Source: Apoda limacodes (Eukaryota; Arthropoda; Insecta; Lepidoptera; Limacodidae). From it: a stretch of 64,000 nucleotides of DNA. Position 1 is the first letter of the stretch, and each line of letters begins with the position of its first letter. The position numbers were made by a program, and so were the translations under genes. Under the pieces are notes generated by a model. That model saw only the letters and a list, made by a program, of their open reading frames with translations, was not told where the DNA came from and ran no database searches. Location of the stretch: NCBI GenBank assembly GCA_946406115.1, contig OX291542.1:37839321-37903320 (forward strand), given 5' to 3'. Shown here piece by piece: positions 31,295-42,315 of this stretch.

Positions 31295-31386
31295 CACACT
31301 GCTAGCACACTGCTAGCACACTGCTAGCACACTGCTAGCACACTGCTAGCACACTGCTAGCACACTGCTAGCACACTGCTAGCACA
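31295..31386. repeat. 11-bp tandem repeat, about 8 copies
   Basis: Perfect CACACTGCTAG repeats, 8.4 copies. They end in CACACCGCACACC, a mutated unit. The array starts within a few bases of the family J tail remnant. Confidence 0.95.
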
Positions 31387-32619
31387 CCGCACACCAAGTG
31401 TAACTAGTTTTCGCGTCAACTAAATACATCTATGGAAATGAAGGAGCGCCTCTAGCGGTCGCATTTTGAAACGGTTTATTCTCATAGGACTTTTAATGAA
31501 TACGCGAACGCGATAGTAGAGATAGTAGAGCTACGAATACGCAAAAACTCACTCACACCGCAAAGCGCTCCGGTCATTATCCACGAAAACCGAACCTGTG
31601 ACCTTCCGCTCAGCTCGTCAGCCGTCGCGGCTGACGTATCAACTAGATAATTACAAGAATTTTAATTAAAATCGAAAGTGTTATGAAACAGCGAGTTTTG
31701 TCAATTATTATTATCGGGCACGTTAGTAATTGACGAGCCCGGTGTGTTCAAGGTCATGGATACGTTGCGTTGCGTTGCGTTGGCCAATCATTCAATTATA
31801 TTACAATTTCTTTACTACAAATATCATAAGACACGAACGGAAGTTTCCTAACGTAGCATTATTTTGTGAATGTACCAACTTTGATTTTATTTTCAATAGA
31901 TATTAGAAACATCCCCCGTAAGTAAGAGTATATCTTGCTTTTACTCAGTAATTCATAGAGCAACACGGCATCTAACACGGCCAGGACTCAGGACTCAGGA
32001 GGGGAGGCGCCATCAAGTCTTATTCCCGTACAAAATAATCTACCAATAAGTACAAAGCTTAAAAAAAAGAAAATTAATAATGACACTATTTGAATAAGTA
32101 CGTCACTTTGTTATCGATGCATAAGACAAAATACCTGTACGGAATTTTTCCGGGTACTGTTTTATTCATTAACAGCTAGGGCCTGATCGAAAAATTAAAA
32201 AAAAATGGTAGCAATGAATATACAAAATAACATAATTCTTGTATGTTGATTGAAAAAAAAATGCTTAGTAGGTAGTAAGTTAGTACCTTGTTAGTGTCTA
32301 ATTAGAGGTATTGTATCGCATTGAAGCACAAAAAATTTTAGTTTTTCATTTTATTTACCGTTAAAGGCGGCCTTAACTCTCAGTTTACCATATAACCGTA
32401 GACACCTATAATTTCGAATAGAATAGATAGATTATTTGATCATGTTTCAAAGTTGGATTACATCCGACGTTAACCGGACGGACGTTGGCCGGACGTGTCT
32501 TGTTGAGTGTCGCACTCCTAAATATTATTTACATCTGAAAATGTCGAATAAAGGCTGCCACGTAAGCAAAATGTGTAGTTTTCTGCTACTTTATACTATA
32601 TATATTTTGTTATTTCACT
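31387..32619. other. Gap, nothing recognised
   Basis: Mixed composition with small simple repeats (GCGTTGCGTTGCGTTGCGTTGG at about 31764-31785; GGACTCAGGACTCAGGA near 31985). No protein or transposon ends recognised. Confidence 0.4.
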
Positions 32620-34690
32620 CGAACCCCTCTTAGGTAAAGGCCTCCTCCAAAGTTTTCCATTTCTCCCGGTCTTGGGCTATTTTTTGCCATTGTGGGCCGG
32701 CAATTTTTTTAATATCATCTTCCCATCTTGCAAAAGGTCTTCCTCTATGGCGCTTGCCCGATGGGCCTTTCCATAAAGATTGTTTTTGTCCACCTACGAT
32801 CTTCAAGGCGTGCTATATGACCGGCCCATTTCCACTTCCGTTTTTGGCTGTAGCTTTTGTTTTTGATCTTATTTTAGTGAGGCTCGATTCCGATAGCAAA
32901 ACCAAGTAGTCTGCAAATCTTAAGTGGTTTAGGTATTTGCCTTGCTATATACAAACCTCGGTTTTTCTAATTTGTTTATGATGGATTCTAGTATTACAAT
33001 AAAAATTTTTGGGGACAAGGGGTCGCCTTGTCAGACTCCTCTCTTGACTGGAAAGCTTGGGCCTATAGTTTCTTATTTTACTCTACTTGAGCTGTTCCAT
33101 ACATCACATACTTTCATGTGAGATCGTGTCGAAAGCTTTTTGGTAGTAATGAATGTGATGTAGAGGGATCTCTGTTGTTCTTGGTATTTTTCAATTATCA
33201 ACTCTAATGTATGGATGTGGTCTATCGTAGAAAATTCTTTCTAAATCCCGCTTGTTCAATAGGTTGATGTTTTTCAAATGTTTTACATATTCTTTGATTT
33301 ATTATTATAGAGAAAAGTTTATATATACTTGGCAAAACGCTTATCGGCCGGTAGTTGCTAATGTCCTTGGGGTCTCCTTTTTTGTATAGAACAATAATAT
33401 TAGATTCAGACCATTGAGATAGTGTGACACCGGTTTCTAATATCAAATTAAATACTTTTGCTAATGGAGCCGCTAGTATGAAGCGTGCGATTTTTATGTC
33501 ATCGTTAGTGATATTATCTGATCCTAAACTTTGTCGGATTTCAGTATTTTTATTGTTTTAATGATTTCTATGCAATGTATTGGTTTTATGCAGGATCTCG
33601 GCATGTCAGGGCCGATGTCTTCATATGCTATATGGTAAGTGTCTCTAGCTAGGTCTGGCGTACTATAAAGTTTTTTGTAAAAGTTTGTGGCGATACTTAT
33701 TATATCTGTTCGGTTATAAGAAGTTTTGTCTCACTCTTTCAAACCATCTATCCATGCTTTATTTGTCCATAGTTCTTTGTATCCTTTTTTCAGACTTCCC
33801 TTTTCTTCTAAATGTTTTTAAATAATGGTGATTCTATGGCTCTTATAATCTTTTTTACTATATTTACTTATCAGTTTGTATAGGGCTTTGAGTTCATTTT
33901 TCATTGCACGCGTTTAATTTTTAGTTTTTTGTAGCTCTTGTCTTCGTTTTAGAAGTCTATCTGAGAGTACACTGCAGGCGGCTGCGGCAAATACAACAAT
34001 TTGTGGTTCTTGTGATTTGTAAGCTGTCCGTTATACAATGTATGATTATATCATAGTAACTTTGTACTTTCTCGTTAGGCCCAGTGTGGAGAAGAGACAT
34101 TTGTGTTTTCAATTTCTCCTTATATATTTGTATTTCAACTTCGTTTTTGAGTGTACAAAAAACCTGGTTCGTTTTTTTACTGGTTTTGTAAGTGATATTT
34201 TGGCTCTGAGCGGTCTATGGTCTGATGTGAATAAATTTCACATCTTATTGTCTCAATGTCTTGAAATAGATGGGGTCGGTTAGATAGTATGAAATCTATT
34301 TCGTTTCTGTATTAAACATTCGGAGACTGCCATGTCTACTTTATTTCTCATTTTTCTTGTAGAAAGTGTTGATTATAGTTAGCTTGTTTTTCATGGCAAA
34401 GTCAATAAGCCTTTGACCTCGTGCGTTTCTTATTCCAAACCCATACTGTTCCATTATTAAATATTCGTCTTTTTGGGGTGTGCCAATTTTGGAATTGAAG
34501 TCAACCATCAAAATAAAATCTTCGTATGCTTTATCCATTGCCTCGTAGTCTCATAGAAATTATTTACTTTCTCCTCTTCTGCTGCTTCTGTAGGGGCATA
34601 TACTTGTATGATAGAGATCTTCTTGCCTGGTATTTTCAGATTGAGCAGAGCGACACGTTCAGAGAAACCGATGTAACTTTCCACAAAAAG
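32620..34690 (-). pseudogene. RTE ORF2: endonuclease end and reverse transcriptase
   Basis: Near 34680 it resumes with SYIGFSERVALLNLKIPGKK and IIQVYAPTEAAEEEKVNNFY (endonuclease). The frame at 34538-34341 gives DFILMVDFNSKIGTPQKDEY (the GDFN motif with G to V), RNARGQRLIDFAMKNKLTII and NTFYKKNEK, followed near 34320-34260 by NEIDFILSNRPHLFQDIETI. RT starts at 33446: NIIVLYKKGDPKDISNYRPI and IYKLFSIIINQRICKTFEKH. Motif C near 32890-32925 reads LRFADYLVLLSES: the second catalytic Asp of FADD is Tyr, so the enzyme is dead even apart from frameshifts. Confidence 0.8.
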
Positions 34691-35520
34691 TCAAAAGTCA
34701 AATGGTTTATTCAAATAGGGATTTTACAATAACTTTTTAATCGTCAAAGTTATAAAATATTATTTTTTGAACCCTCCCACCTTCCCGCCGGTTCACAATG
34801 TTGTTGATTTCTACCGAGAAGAATCAGGCAAGAAACTCGACAGTTACTCTTTTAAAAAAAAAAAACACAATCAATAATACAAATAAACTAAAAATACAAT
34901 TAATGTTTTAAATAATAAAAATTTTAGCCGTACAATTTTATGTTATTTCCATTTTAATTTGGTTTACCTATGCATCCTGTAATTGAGCATCATCAGTCCC
35001 AAGGATTTTTATCATTTACATAGTATGAAATATTGTAGTATGCCTTTTTACAAAGTACCTGCTTGATAAAAGATTTAAATTTACTTATTGATAGATTTTG
35101 AATTTTATTGGGAACTTTGTTGTAAAAGTGTATACATTGCCCCATAAAAGAGTTACTTATTTTGTGTAGACGTGTATCATGCACCAACAGCTTATTTTTA
35201 CTTCTAGTATTTACTTTGTGAACGTCACTTTTCTTGCTGAAACTATTGATATTTTTATGTACATATAAAAGATTTTCATATATGTACTGCGACACTAAAG
35301 TTAAAATTTTTACTTCCCTAAACCTATCCCTCAGAGATATCCTAGATCCTAATTTATAAATAGCACGAATTGCCCTTTTTTGTAACAAAAATATTGTATT
35401 TACATCAGTAAGTCTGTTGAATTAACAAGTTCTAATTGCTCGCCAATAATATTAATACATGTCTGTCTCTGACTAACATTTGGTAATGTAAATTTAACAC
35501 ATTTTGTTTTATGTATTTTT
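34690..35520 (-). mobile_element. CR1-like fragment inserted in the RTE element
   Basis: 5'-truncated minus-strand copy: upstream RT thumb (KTKCVKFTLPNVSQRQTCIN-like, 35520-35400), then a C-terminal frame, then the 3' UTR (34990-34740) and the tail TTTGAATAAACCATTTGAC...TTTTGACTTTT at about 34690-34715. The insertion lies in the RTE endonuclease. No target duplication is evident. Confidence 0.8.
34993..35388 (-). pseudogene. CR1-like RT C-terminal domain
   Basis: 131 codons, open to a stop: LQKRAIRAIYKLGSRISLRD, TLVSQYIYENLLYVHKNI, HKVNTRSKNKLLVHDTRLHK, FMGQCIHFYNKVPNKIQNLS and FKSFIKQVLCKKAYYNISYY. These are the standard C-terminal landmarks of CR1/Daphne-type ORF2. This is a relatively intact stretch compared with its neighbours, which suggests it is younger than the RTE it sits in. 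Confidence 0.85.
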
Positions 35521-35524
35521 GTAT

Positions 35525-35700
35525 TACAAAACCGACTCCATATTTACCGTGTGTGTGTCCTGTACTGCAGGGAATAAATTTATTGTATTCTTTTATGTTA
35601 TTTCTGAGGCGCCGAACTTCTAATATGCCTATTATATCGTATTTTATAAGTGTTAGTGCTTTTTATAGTTCTATTATTCGTTAGTATGAAAGCAGAGTTG
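35525..35700 (-). pseudogene. RTE endonuclease, N-terminal part
   Basis: Minus-strand reading with LTLIKYDIIGILEVRRLRNN (catalytic Glu in the SEVR motif, S to L), then EYNKFIPCSTGHTHGKYGVGF. It is interrupted at VIQ.. by the CR1 insertion and continues at 34690. Confidence 0.7.
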
Positions 35701-35899
35701 ATTATTTCTTCTTTTTACAAATTCTTCATGACCTCTTGGTGATGTCTTTGGAGGGTTTTGGTCATATTCTTCCACGGTGACCAACCGGCTTGGAAGATGG
35801 GTTTCGTTTTTTGTTATTGATTTTCGTATGTAATTCATGTGAGAGGGGGACGGTAGTTGCTATGCGTTTAAATTTTTTTTGTCCTGCTGCTTAGACACA

Positions 35900-36653
35900 T
35901 TATTTGAGTGTTTAGTTAAGAAATTAAGCATGCCTGATTTTAAAACTCCTTCTGACAAACTGAAATTTCATTTATGTGGTGCGCCGGTTTTATTCTTCTT
36001 GTTGACTTGCGTTTCTTTTCCAGTTTGTGTGGGGTGGTTATTTTTTGGGGATATTGAGAGCAATCTCTTGTTGTGGTTTGTTGTGTTTGTATTTTCGCCT
36101 AATATTATAATTTTGTCGGACTTTATTACAGCTAAATTTCCTTTCTCTCTCTCTATTTTTACTTGCACTTGTAATTCTTTCCTTTTATCAAGTACATAAT
36201 GTGGATAGTTCTCTTTCATGTAGTATGCGGTATCATTTAGGGCTATTTATTATGCTTGAAAATACTTTTATGCCTAGAGCGGAAAAAGTAACGAGTAAAA
36301 AGTCGAGGTCTTTCTCCTTCCCTTCCTAGTCTCTTTACTCCCTGTATGTCCCTTCGTTCGAGTTCTATAGAAAAGTATTTTTTTATAATTTCAATCATGT
36401 TTCTTTCCAAATTTGAATTTGAATTTCTGTTTCTTCTATTCCGAAAAAAAACAACATTTCTTTGGCTTGCATTTTTCTCTAGGTAGTATAATCTCTTCTC
36501 TTGGTTTTCCATTTTTTCTTCCAAAGCCTTTATCTTTTCTTCCAACATTTCGTTTAGATTTTGCGTAACTTGTTCGGTGACCTTTTCTCCGCTTTGCAAG
36601 ATCATAGATTTTTGCTCTGCGATCTCATTTTGATTTTTTCTGAGTTCTTTCAT
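35900..36653 (-). pseudogene. RTE ORF1 (coiled coil, RNA-binding)
   Basis: The frame at 36653-36243 opens with a coiled coil of about 60 residues (KNQNEIAEQKS.., VTQNLNEMLEEKIKALEEKM), then RLYYLEKNASQRNVVFF and YFSIELERRDIQGVKRLGRE. A shift leads to 36219-35968: MKENYPHYVLDKRKELQVQV, KIEREKGNLAVIKSDKIIIL and THPTQTGKETQ-like sequence. I recognise this layout as the ORF1 of lepidopteran RTE elements. Role inferred: chaperone for element RNA. Confidence 0.75.
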
Positions 36654-36660
36654 CGTTTTG

Positions 36661-39337
36661 TAATTTTATTTTTTGACAGACAATCTTTTGTTTTGGTACT
36701 AGTAGTACCCTCTAGTGAGTTTTCTCAAAACTATTTGTCTGATTGCCCTCTGGTAGCTTATTTTGGACCTACTAAGACTATGGTCGTCAGGTAAAAGGAC
36801 TTGGTTGTTTTGGTTCTCGCAGATGTTCACAGGTGGCGTTGTCTTGTGTTCACATAAATATCTTGCTAATTTTAGGTTATAAATTTTTTATTTTCTTTTA
36901 GCACTGTCTTCTATTTCTCTGTTTAGCACTATTCTACTTTTAAGATAGAAAATCCGTATAGTTTAGTGTTCACACTGCAGAATTGTTCAGTAGGTAACAA
37001 GAAAACTGTTTTTGCACTCAATTGTTTATCTCTGATTTTTGTAGTCAATCACTCAATATTGTTTCCATAATATATGTTAATATTCTAATGTTTATTTCGT
37101 CACTTTCACGTTTTTATGGATTAGAAAACACTTATTTTTATTTAAAATCGTAAAAAACACAGAGTCAAATGAACATTGGCACAGTAGCGCCCTCATATTT
37201 CCATATGAACATAGTTTCTACTATGCTGTTCCAAATTACCCATATGACCAAATTATAGAGAAAATAAACAATTACCAAAACAGATTAGGACCCAATGAAG
37301 GCTTCACTGACAGAGACATAAACATATTTTTGGTACTGTGACGATACAGTGTTTTATTAAAGTTTTAGCGCGAAGATTTGCATTAGTAAACAATTCTCAA
37401 TAAACGTACTTCCTATAGCAAAATGCATCTTTAAATTAGAATGGCACGTTCAAATATACAAGTTCAGTCATTTTATACATATTCAGAGTTATGATTTATT
37501 TTATGAAAGGTTAAAGCTAACAAAATACAAGTAAAAATGACTGTAAAATATTAAAATATAAACTTACAAATCATAAACATCAACGCAAGATTAATTATTA
37601 AATGTAGGTAGGTATCTAACTCCCGATTTATTAATTCAGACTGTAGACAAAATGAAGTTGAGTAATATTTTGAATCAGCGGCGCGAAAGTGAATGTTTTA
37701 AAACAAACCTTGATGGGTGGTTTGTTTGAAACGAAAGTTGATTGGAGGACGTTTTAAGACAAACGTTGATTGGTTAACTAGTTATGCTACTGTTATTGGG
37801 AGTTTTATAATTATTAAGTTACTTAGAACTTTTATAATATTATAAACACCCTCGAATCTTACCTAAGTGAGTCGTTTAACGATCAGTAGGATAGCCTCGC
37901 ACAATAATTATTTTTACAATGATAAAAGGTAGTTGTCGTAGTTTTCACGTATTTCGTATAATGGTATGACTTGTTAGTTTAATTGAAATTACCCGGGGTT
38001 TAGAACTTTACGAAAATTTAGAACATAATATTAATATTCTATTAGGATTCTATTCACTTAGGATAATTAGGCTGTTTTATCTAGACCGTTCATATTAATC
38101 TGGGACTCTGTAATAGTACCCCAACTAACATAATTTTTCTTTGTATTAAAAAACAGGATGGGGGGTTTGAAATGTGGGGTGAGAGGGTTGTTAGAGAGAG
38201 GTTAGTGGTGATAAAAGTAAGGAAACCATAGTCTACGCTTGTGGGTCACTAGAACCTAGGAACCACGTGGGGTTAAACTACGGCTAGATTGTGCCACTGG
38301 TTAGTAAATACTTTATATAAGAAGTTATTATATTGTATGTTCGTTGTGAAATCCTTAAGGTCGTGTTTTCCTACGTGGGGTCCTTTGAAAGTTGCAGGCA
38401 GGTCAACAATCACGTGGCTTTAGATAATTTATTTTCGGGGACCTGTGAAGGCTTATATTTATTCAATTTTTTATTTCAACTATCTAAATTAATGAAGAGT
38501 TCGCCTTTTCTAGTCAGTTAGAAATTTATTGTAGAAAGAAATCTCAATCACCTCAGTATGAAGGAATATCTGATTATACCAGCCATAACAATTATATAGC
38601 CCACTAAAGAACTAGGGCTGCCAAGAGATACAGTAATTACTATGTGTAATCCATGTCCATCCTTAGCGGTGTTAGTAGGGTTTTACTATTTTGGCTGGTT
38701 AGCTAGTGTAGGTGAGCGCTGATGTGCATCGTAAGGAGGCCTACTTAAACCTACTTTCAAGTCGCAAGTTCTGAAAGCTTAACTACCTAGTTCCCACTCT
38801 ACAAAACGAATGGATTAAGTATTCATATAGATTTAACTTTCAAATCAAAAAATAGGGTTCCTTTGCGTAGGGATGACATAAAAATCATATAACTCATTAG
38901 TACCTGTGTTCTTTATATTCAAATATTTGCTTTGTTTAGGTGACTTTAGAAATGGTGAAAACTCAAAGAAGGCACTATTTATGATCGTAGTTTTAGCTAT
39001 ATTTACTTTCTTGGTTATATTCTTTTATGCTTATTTTGTATACTATTGTTTGCTATATTACTCTGATGTACCTCCAAAAGAACTAAGGATACTACTTATT
39101 TAACACAACTGTTCGGTCTGTTCCTATATACCACTTTTGACGATCACGCTTGGCCAAATAAGATAATTATCTACATAAATATTTAATTATTAGATTCTTT
39201 TGATCGCTCTCGTTGAGTGATACGGGGCTGCGTAGTTTTTTAGAACATTTCATTATCTTATTATATTTATATTTTCGAATTAAAAGGGGGGGCGTTACAG
39301 TACGTATATTTGTGGTGACTATAATGTTGATCTTTTA
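36661..39337. other. Gene-poor stretch
   Basis: 36661-37150 may be the 5' UTR of the RTE element. The remainder is AT-rich. The repeated phrase 'AAAACAAACcTTGATgGGTgGtTTG / AAGACAAACGTTGATTGGTTAAC' at 37700-37790 suggests a local duplication. A GC-poor block with GGGGTTAAACTACGGCTAG near 38275 was not identified. No protein recognised. Confidence 0.4.
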
Positions 39338-39653
39338 GGCTGAGTCCGCACCGGTCGGTGGCTTACTTAGCGCCTAGAGGTTAGATACACCCCTGGTAAG
39401 TCACTAGGATGGGTACTTGGTGGCTTGCTTATCGCCTTGCTTAGCGCCTAGCGACACCCAAACACGATGACCACTCACTGCGCCTGCGTGGTTAGACATT
39501 TGTTTACTTAGGCACACACCAGGCAGGCGCTAAGCTTACCGCCTAGCTAGTCGCCTGACATGTAGCTAGTTTACAATTCTCCTTGAACATGTAACCTGGC
39601 AACCATCTAACTTCTAGGCGCTAAGTAAGCCATCGGCCGGTGCGAACGCGGCC
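39338..39653. mobile_element. MITE with ~48-bp terminal inverted repeats
   Basis: The left end GGCTGAGTCCGCACCGG... continues through TGGCTTACTTAGCGCCTAGA and GTTAGAT. The right end is its inverted complement (GGCCGCGTTCGCACCGG, TGGCTTACTTAGCGCCTAGA, GTTAGAT) with only about six mismatches over 48 bp. The interior repeats the motif TTAGCGCCTAG, so the arms contain sub-repeats. Length 316 bp, no ORF. GGC...GCC termini are seen in PIF/Harbinger MITEs, but I cannot confirm a TWA target duplication. Confidence 0.85.
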
Positions 39654-40199
39654 ATAGAGAGTTCCCCAAAAGAGATAGATTTATTCACAAAACACAAAAC
39701 GACAGCATACTTTTGTGACTTGTGAGGATCATTTCGATGTAAGTAATTAACTACTATAGCCTTGCCATGTGAAATTCTAACTTATTAGTAGGTTCTTGGT
39801 TATTCAATTAATCAAACAATATTTATTCAAATAGGTTTCTAAAAACACTTTTGAATCGTCGATACACTGTCCTGCCAAAAAAAGCTGGCAAGAAGATCTA
39901 TTTAAAGTAATAATACAGTACTTTGATAATCAGCTAACAAGTATTCAATATGAATTGAAACACAGTAGGTAATATAAATGAGTTAGTATATAAGCTACTA
40001 AAAACAAAGTCAAACATATTTTTTTTGTTTTTATGTAGCATGGGGGGTGCACCATGCAAAGCGTCAAATATCGTCAATCGTGTTAAGGAGTTCAGATATT
40101 TTAGAGTACTCCGATATTTAATAATACTAGTGGCATAAGCGACATCATAATTATATTCTTGCACAATAATATGTATACATATATATTTAAAACTATCGA
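39654..40199. other. Gap with a CR1-type tail fragment
   Basis: Contains, at about 39815-39900, TTTATTCAAATAGGTTTCTA and AAAAACACTTTTGAATCGTC, the minus-strand 3' UTR end of a CR1-like element. The rest is AT-rich and unassigned. Confidence 0.5.
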
Positions 40200-40424
40200 T
40201 TAATATAATATAATAATAAATATTATAAATGCGAAAGTAACTCTGTCTGTTATCTCTTCACGCTCAAACTGCTGTACCGATCAAGATTAAATTTGGCATG
40301 GAGATAGTTTGTGGGAAAGGACATAAGCTACTTGAAAACTTCAAGTATTATCTGTTTTTTTTCTCTATAATTAAGGAGTTGCTTTTGAAATCTAAATGCG
40401 GGTGGAACCGCAGGCAAAAGCTAG
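40200..40424 (+). mobile_element. Non-autonomous Helitron, 5' end degraded
   Basis: Recognisable from ATTATAAATGCGAAAGTAAC and CTTCACGCTCAAACTGCTGT to GCGGGTGGAACCGCAGGC-AAAAGCTAG, with the same ending as the Helitron at 63036-63279. The 5' TC terminus is not clear. A second Helitron follows head to tail. Confidence 0.7.
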
Positions 40425-40790
40425 TGCATATAAATGCGATAGTGTGTCTGTTCGTTCGTTCGTTTCCCTGCATCGCGTCACAAAGGAGCATCCAATTGAG
40501 ATAAAAAATCGCACATAATTAAAGAGATGGAGAAGGACGTAGGCTAGACTTTTATTCCGTACCAATAGAAGTTTATGCAGGAATTACCAAATTTCATGTT
40601 TAAGAACTATAGCCGCAGGTAGAGCTTGCTATTGCAACTTTCTTAACTCGGGATTGGTTGTAGTAATCCTACGCCAATCCAGCGCGGGCGGAGCCGCTGC
40701 CAACAACTAGTACATATATAAATACATACACAAAGACACATATAAATATACATAAAACACAAACAGTGTATCAAAAATTGATACCACTAG
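40425..40790 (+). mobile_element. Second Helitron in tandem, with extended 3' end
   Basis: Starts at GCATATAAATGCGATAGTGTG, directly after the CTAGT of the first. It runs to CGGGCGGAGCCGCTGCCAAC-AACTAG (40710) and then continues ~80 bp to the hairpin GTATCAAAAATTGATAC and a final CTAG (40787-40790). The extension is shared with the minus-strand copy at 30849-31144. Confidence 0.7.
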
Positions 40791-40805
40791 AAAATGTATT
40801 ACATA

Positions 40806-41830
40806 GGTGGCACTAAGGTGGCAAACAAGCTTACGGTCCGTCTAATGGTAAGCGGTCACCGAAGCCTATGGACGCTTGCAACACCAGGAGTATCACTCGC
40901 GCGTTGCCAACCCTTCAGAAATCTAATAACTTCTTTCTTGAAGAACTCCATACTGTAGTCCTTGGAGAAAACTTTGGCAGAGAGCTCATTCCACAACTTA
41001 AGCGTTCGCGGGAGGAAGTTTCTCTGGAATCGCACTGTACGCGACCATTTCGGTTCTAAAGTGTGAGAATGAATTCCCTGCCGATGGCGAGCGGTATAAA
41101 AAAGCCGTGGGCATCATTTCGAACAAATTCTCAGAACACAACCCATTGTACAAGCGGTAGAACACACAACGCAAAGTCTCTCCTCAGACTTAAGGGTTCG
41201 ATACCGCAAATGAGTTTGGAATCGTCGAAAATTCTCGTTGAACCGAGTCAAAAGGGCCAAGCTGGTATCCGGGTGCACCCTCCCATAGACGGCAGTAGTA
41301 CTCTATATGGGGCCGAACTTGCAACTTGTAAAGTAACAACCTTTGTCCCGACGTGAATTACTGCTTCGCTCTGTTGAGTTCACCAAGTTTTTTGGACGCC
41401 AGCTTTACCTTGTCTAGCAAATGATCTCGAAACTGAACATTGCTGGAGATGTCAACACCAAGGATCCACCACGGTATAGTAGGTGGTTTAGCGCCTTCAT
41501 CGTTCATATTCGAGTTTGAGGCAAAGAGACTGCCCAGTAGATCGGCTTTCTCTTTAGCACTAAGGGCCAAGTCACCATCCGTATTTCCATAGTGGTGGTA
41601 ACGACGATTGGCAAAAGTTCCTTTCGGCAGCTTTGGCAAGCGACCAGAAAGCACGACTCCCAGAAGGATGGCTCGCACGCCCTTTTGGTTTGCCGATGAA
41701 TTGGAAGTTTCTCTGGCAGTTGCTTTCTTACTGAACCTCGAGGCAGCATTTAATAACCCGCTGCAATCCACCATTGGCCGCCCGGTGCCAGAGAGCAAAC
41801 TATGCCAATTAAACCTGTTCAGACCGAAGA
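40806..41830 (-). mobile_element. Family J Jockey-like derivative lacking the RT core
   Basis: On the minus strand: the end of the endonuclease region (NAASRFSKKATARETSN, about 41740-41690), a short linker containing LALSAKEKADLLGSLFASNS, then directly ILGVDISSNVQFRDHLLDKV and ASKKLGELNRAKQ, which belong after RT motif C. The RT palm is absent. It continues through a broken C-terminal region (41340-41050) to the tail GACCGCTTACCATTAGACGG...GCCACCTTAGTGCC at 40806. The copy at 52540-55001 lacks RT in nearly the same place. Confidence 0.8.
41358..41798 (-). pseudogene. Fused endonuclease-linker/RT-tail frame of family J
   Basis: 146 codons still open. The first part, to about residue 85, is the post-endonuclease linker (RFSKKATAR, LALSAKEKADLLGSLFASNS, NDEGAKPPTIP). 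The second part is the region downstream of RT motif C (ILGVDISSNVQFRDHLLDKV). The join is in frame, giving an apparently intact but RT-less fusion. Function unlikely. Confidence 0.75.
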
Positions 41831-42050
41831 CTTGATAGCTGAAATGGCAGATCGTGAATATAGGTCAAAGAATGTTATATTGGTAGGCATAAAGGAGAGT
41901 GAATCATCATGCAGTGACACTAGGAGGACTTACGATGGGAAAACTGTAACTGAGATTTTAAATGAAACTACTGGTGACTCAGGGATAAAGGTTCCAGATA
42001 AAGTCGCGGTCGAAGTGACGTTCAGTCACGCTTTATCATTTTGCATATAA
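41802..42050 (+). pseudogene. Non-LTR ORF1-like remnant
   Basis: 82-codon frame with IAEMADREYRSKNVILVGIK and ESESS..RRTYDGKTVTEIL. A basic REYRSKNVI.VGIKES pattern followed by an acidic stretch is common at the start of the RNA-binding part of CR1/L2 ORF1 proteins. No other domain follows, and the class is uncertain. Confidence 0.45.
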
Positions 42051-42315
42051 AAAAATACTACAGTAAAAATTTAGTACCTTATTATCTGTTTTTGGTTTTA
42101 AACATAAACATTATAAACGAAGAATGTTTTCTTGAATATGTGTGCGGTAAATTACTTACAAATAAAAGTGAAATTGATAACATTTTAAAAACTTGTTTAA
42201 GTCAGTAGAACAAATTGAAGGTGTTATATTGGGCCTACCAGCCAAAGTGTATTATTATTATTCAAAGTTATAAAACATTGAAGTTTTGTGCGATTAATGT
42301 TATTTTCGATCAAAA

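Larger units (their letters stand above)
32620..36660 (-). mobile_element. RTE-clade non-LTR retrotransposon (split by a CR1 fragment)
   Basis: Nearly full-length minus-strand copy: a coiled-coil ORF1 (36653-35900), an endonuclease start (35700-35525), then an inserted CR1 fragment (34690-35520), then the rest of the endonuclease (34690-34080), a decayed linker and RT (33450-32620). Removing the insert rejoins the endonuclease reading. The ending (GHIARLEDRRWTK.., then WQKIAQDREKW-like) is the conserved C-terminus of lepidopteran RTE elements. All frames are broken. Confidence 0.85.
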
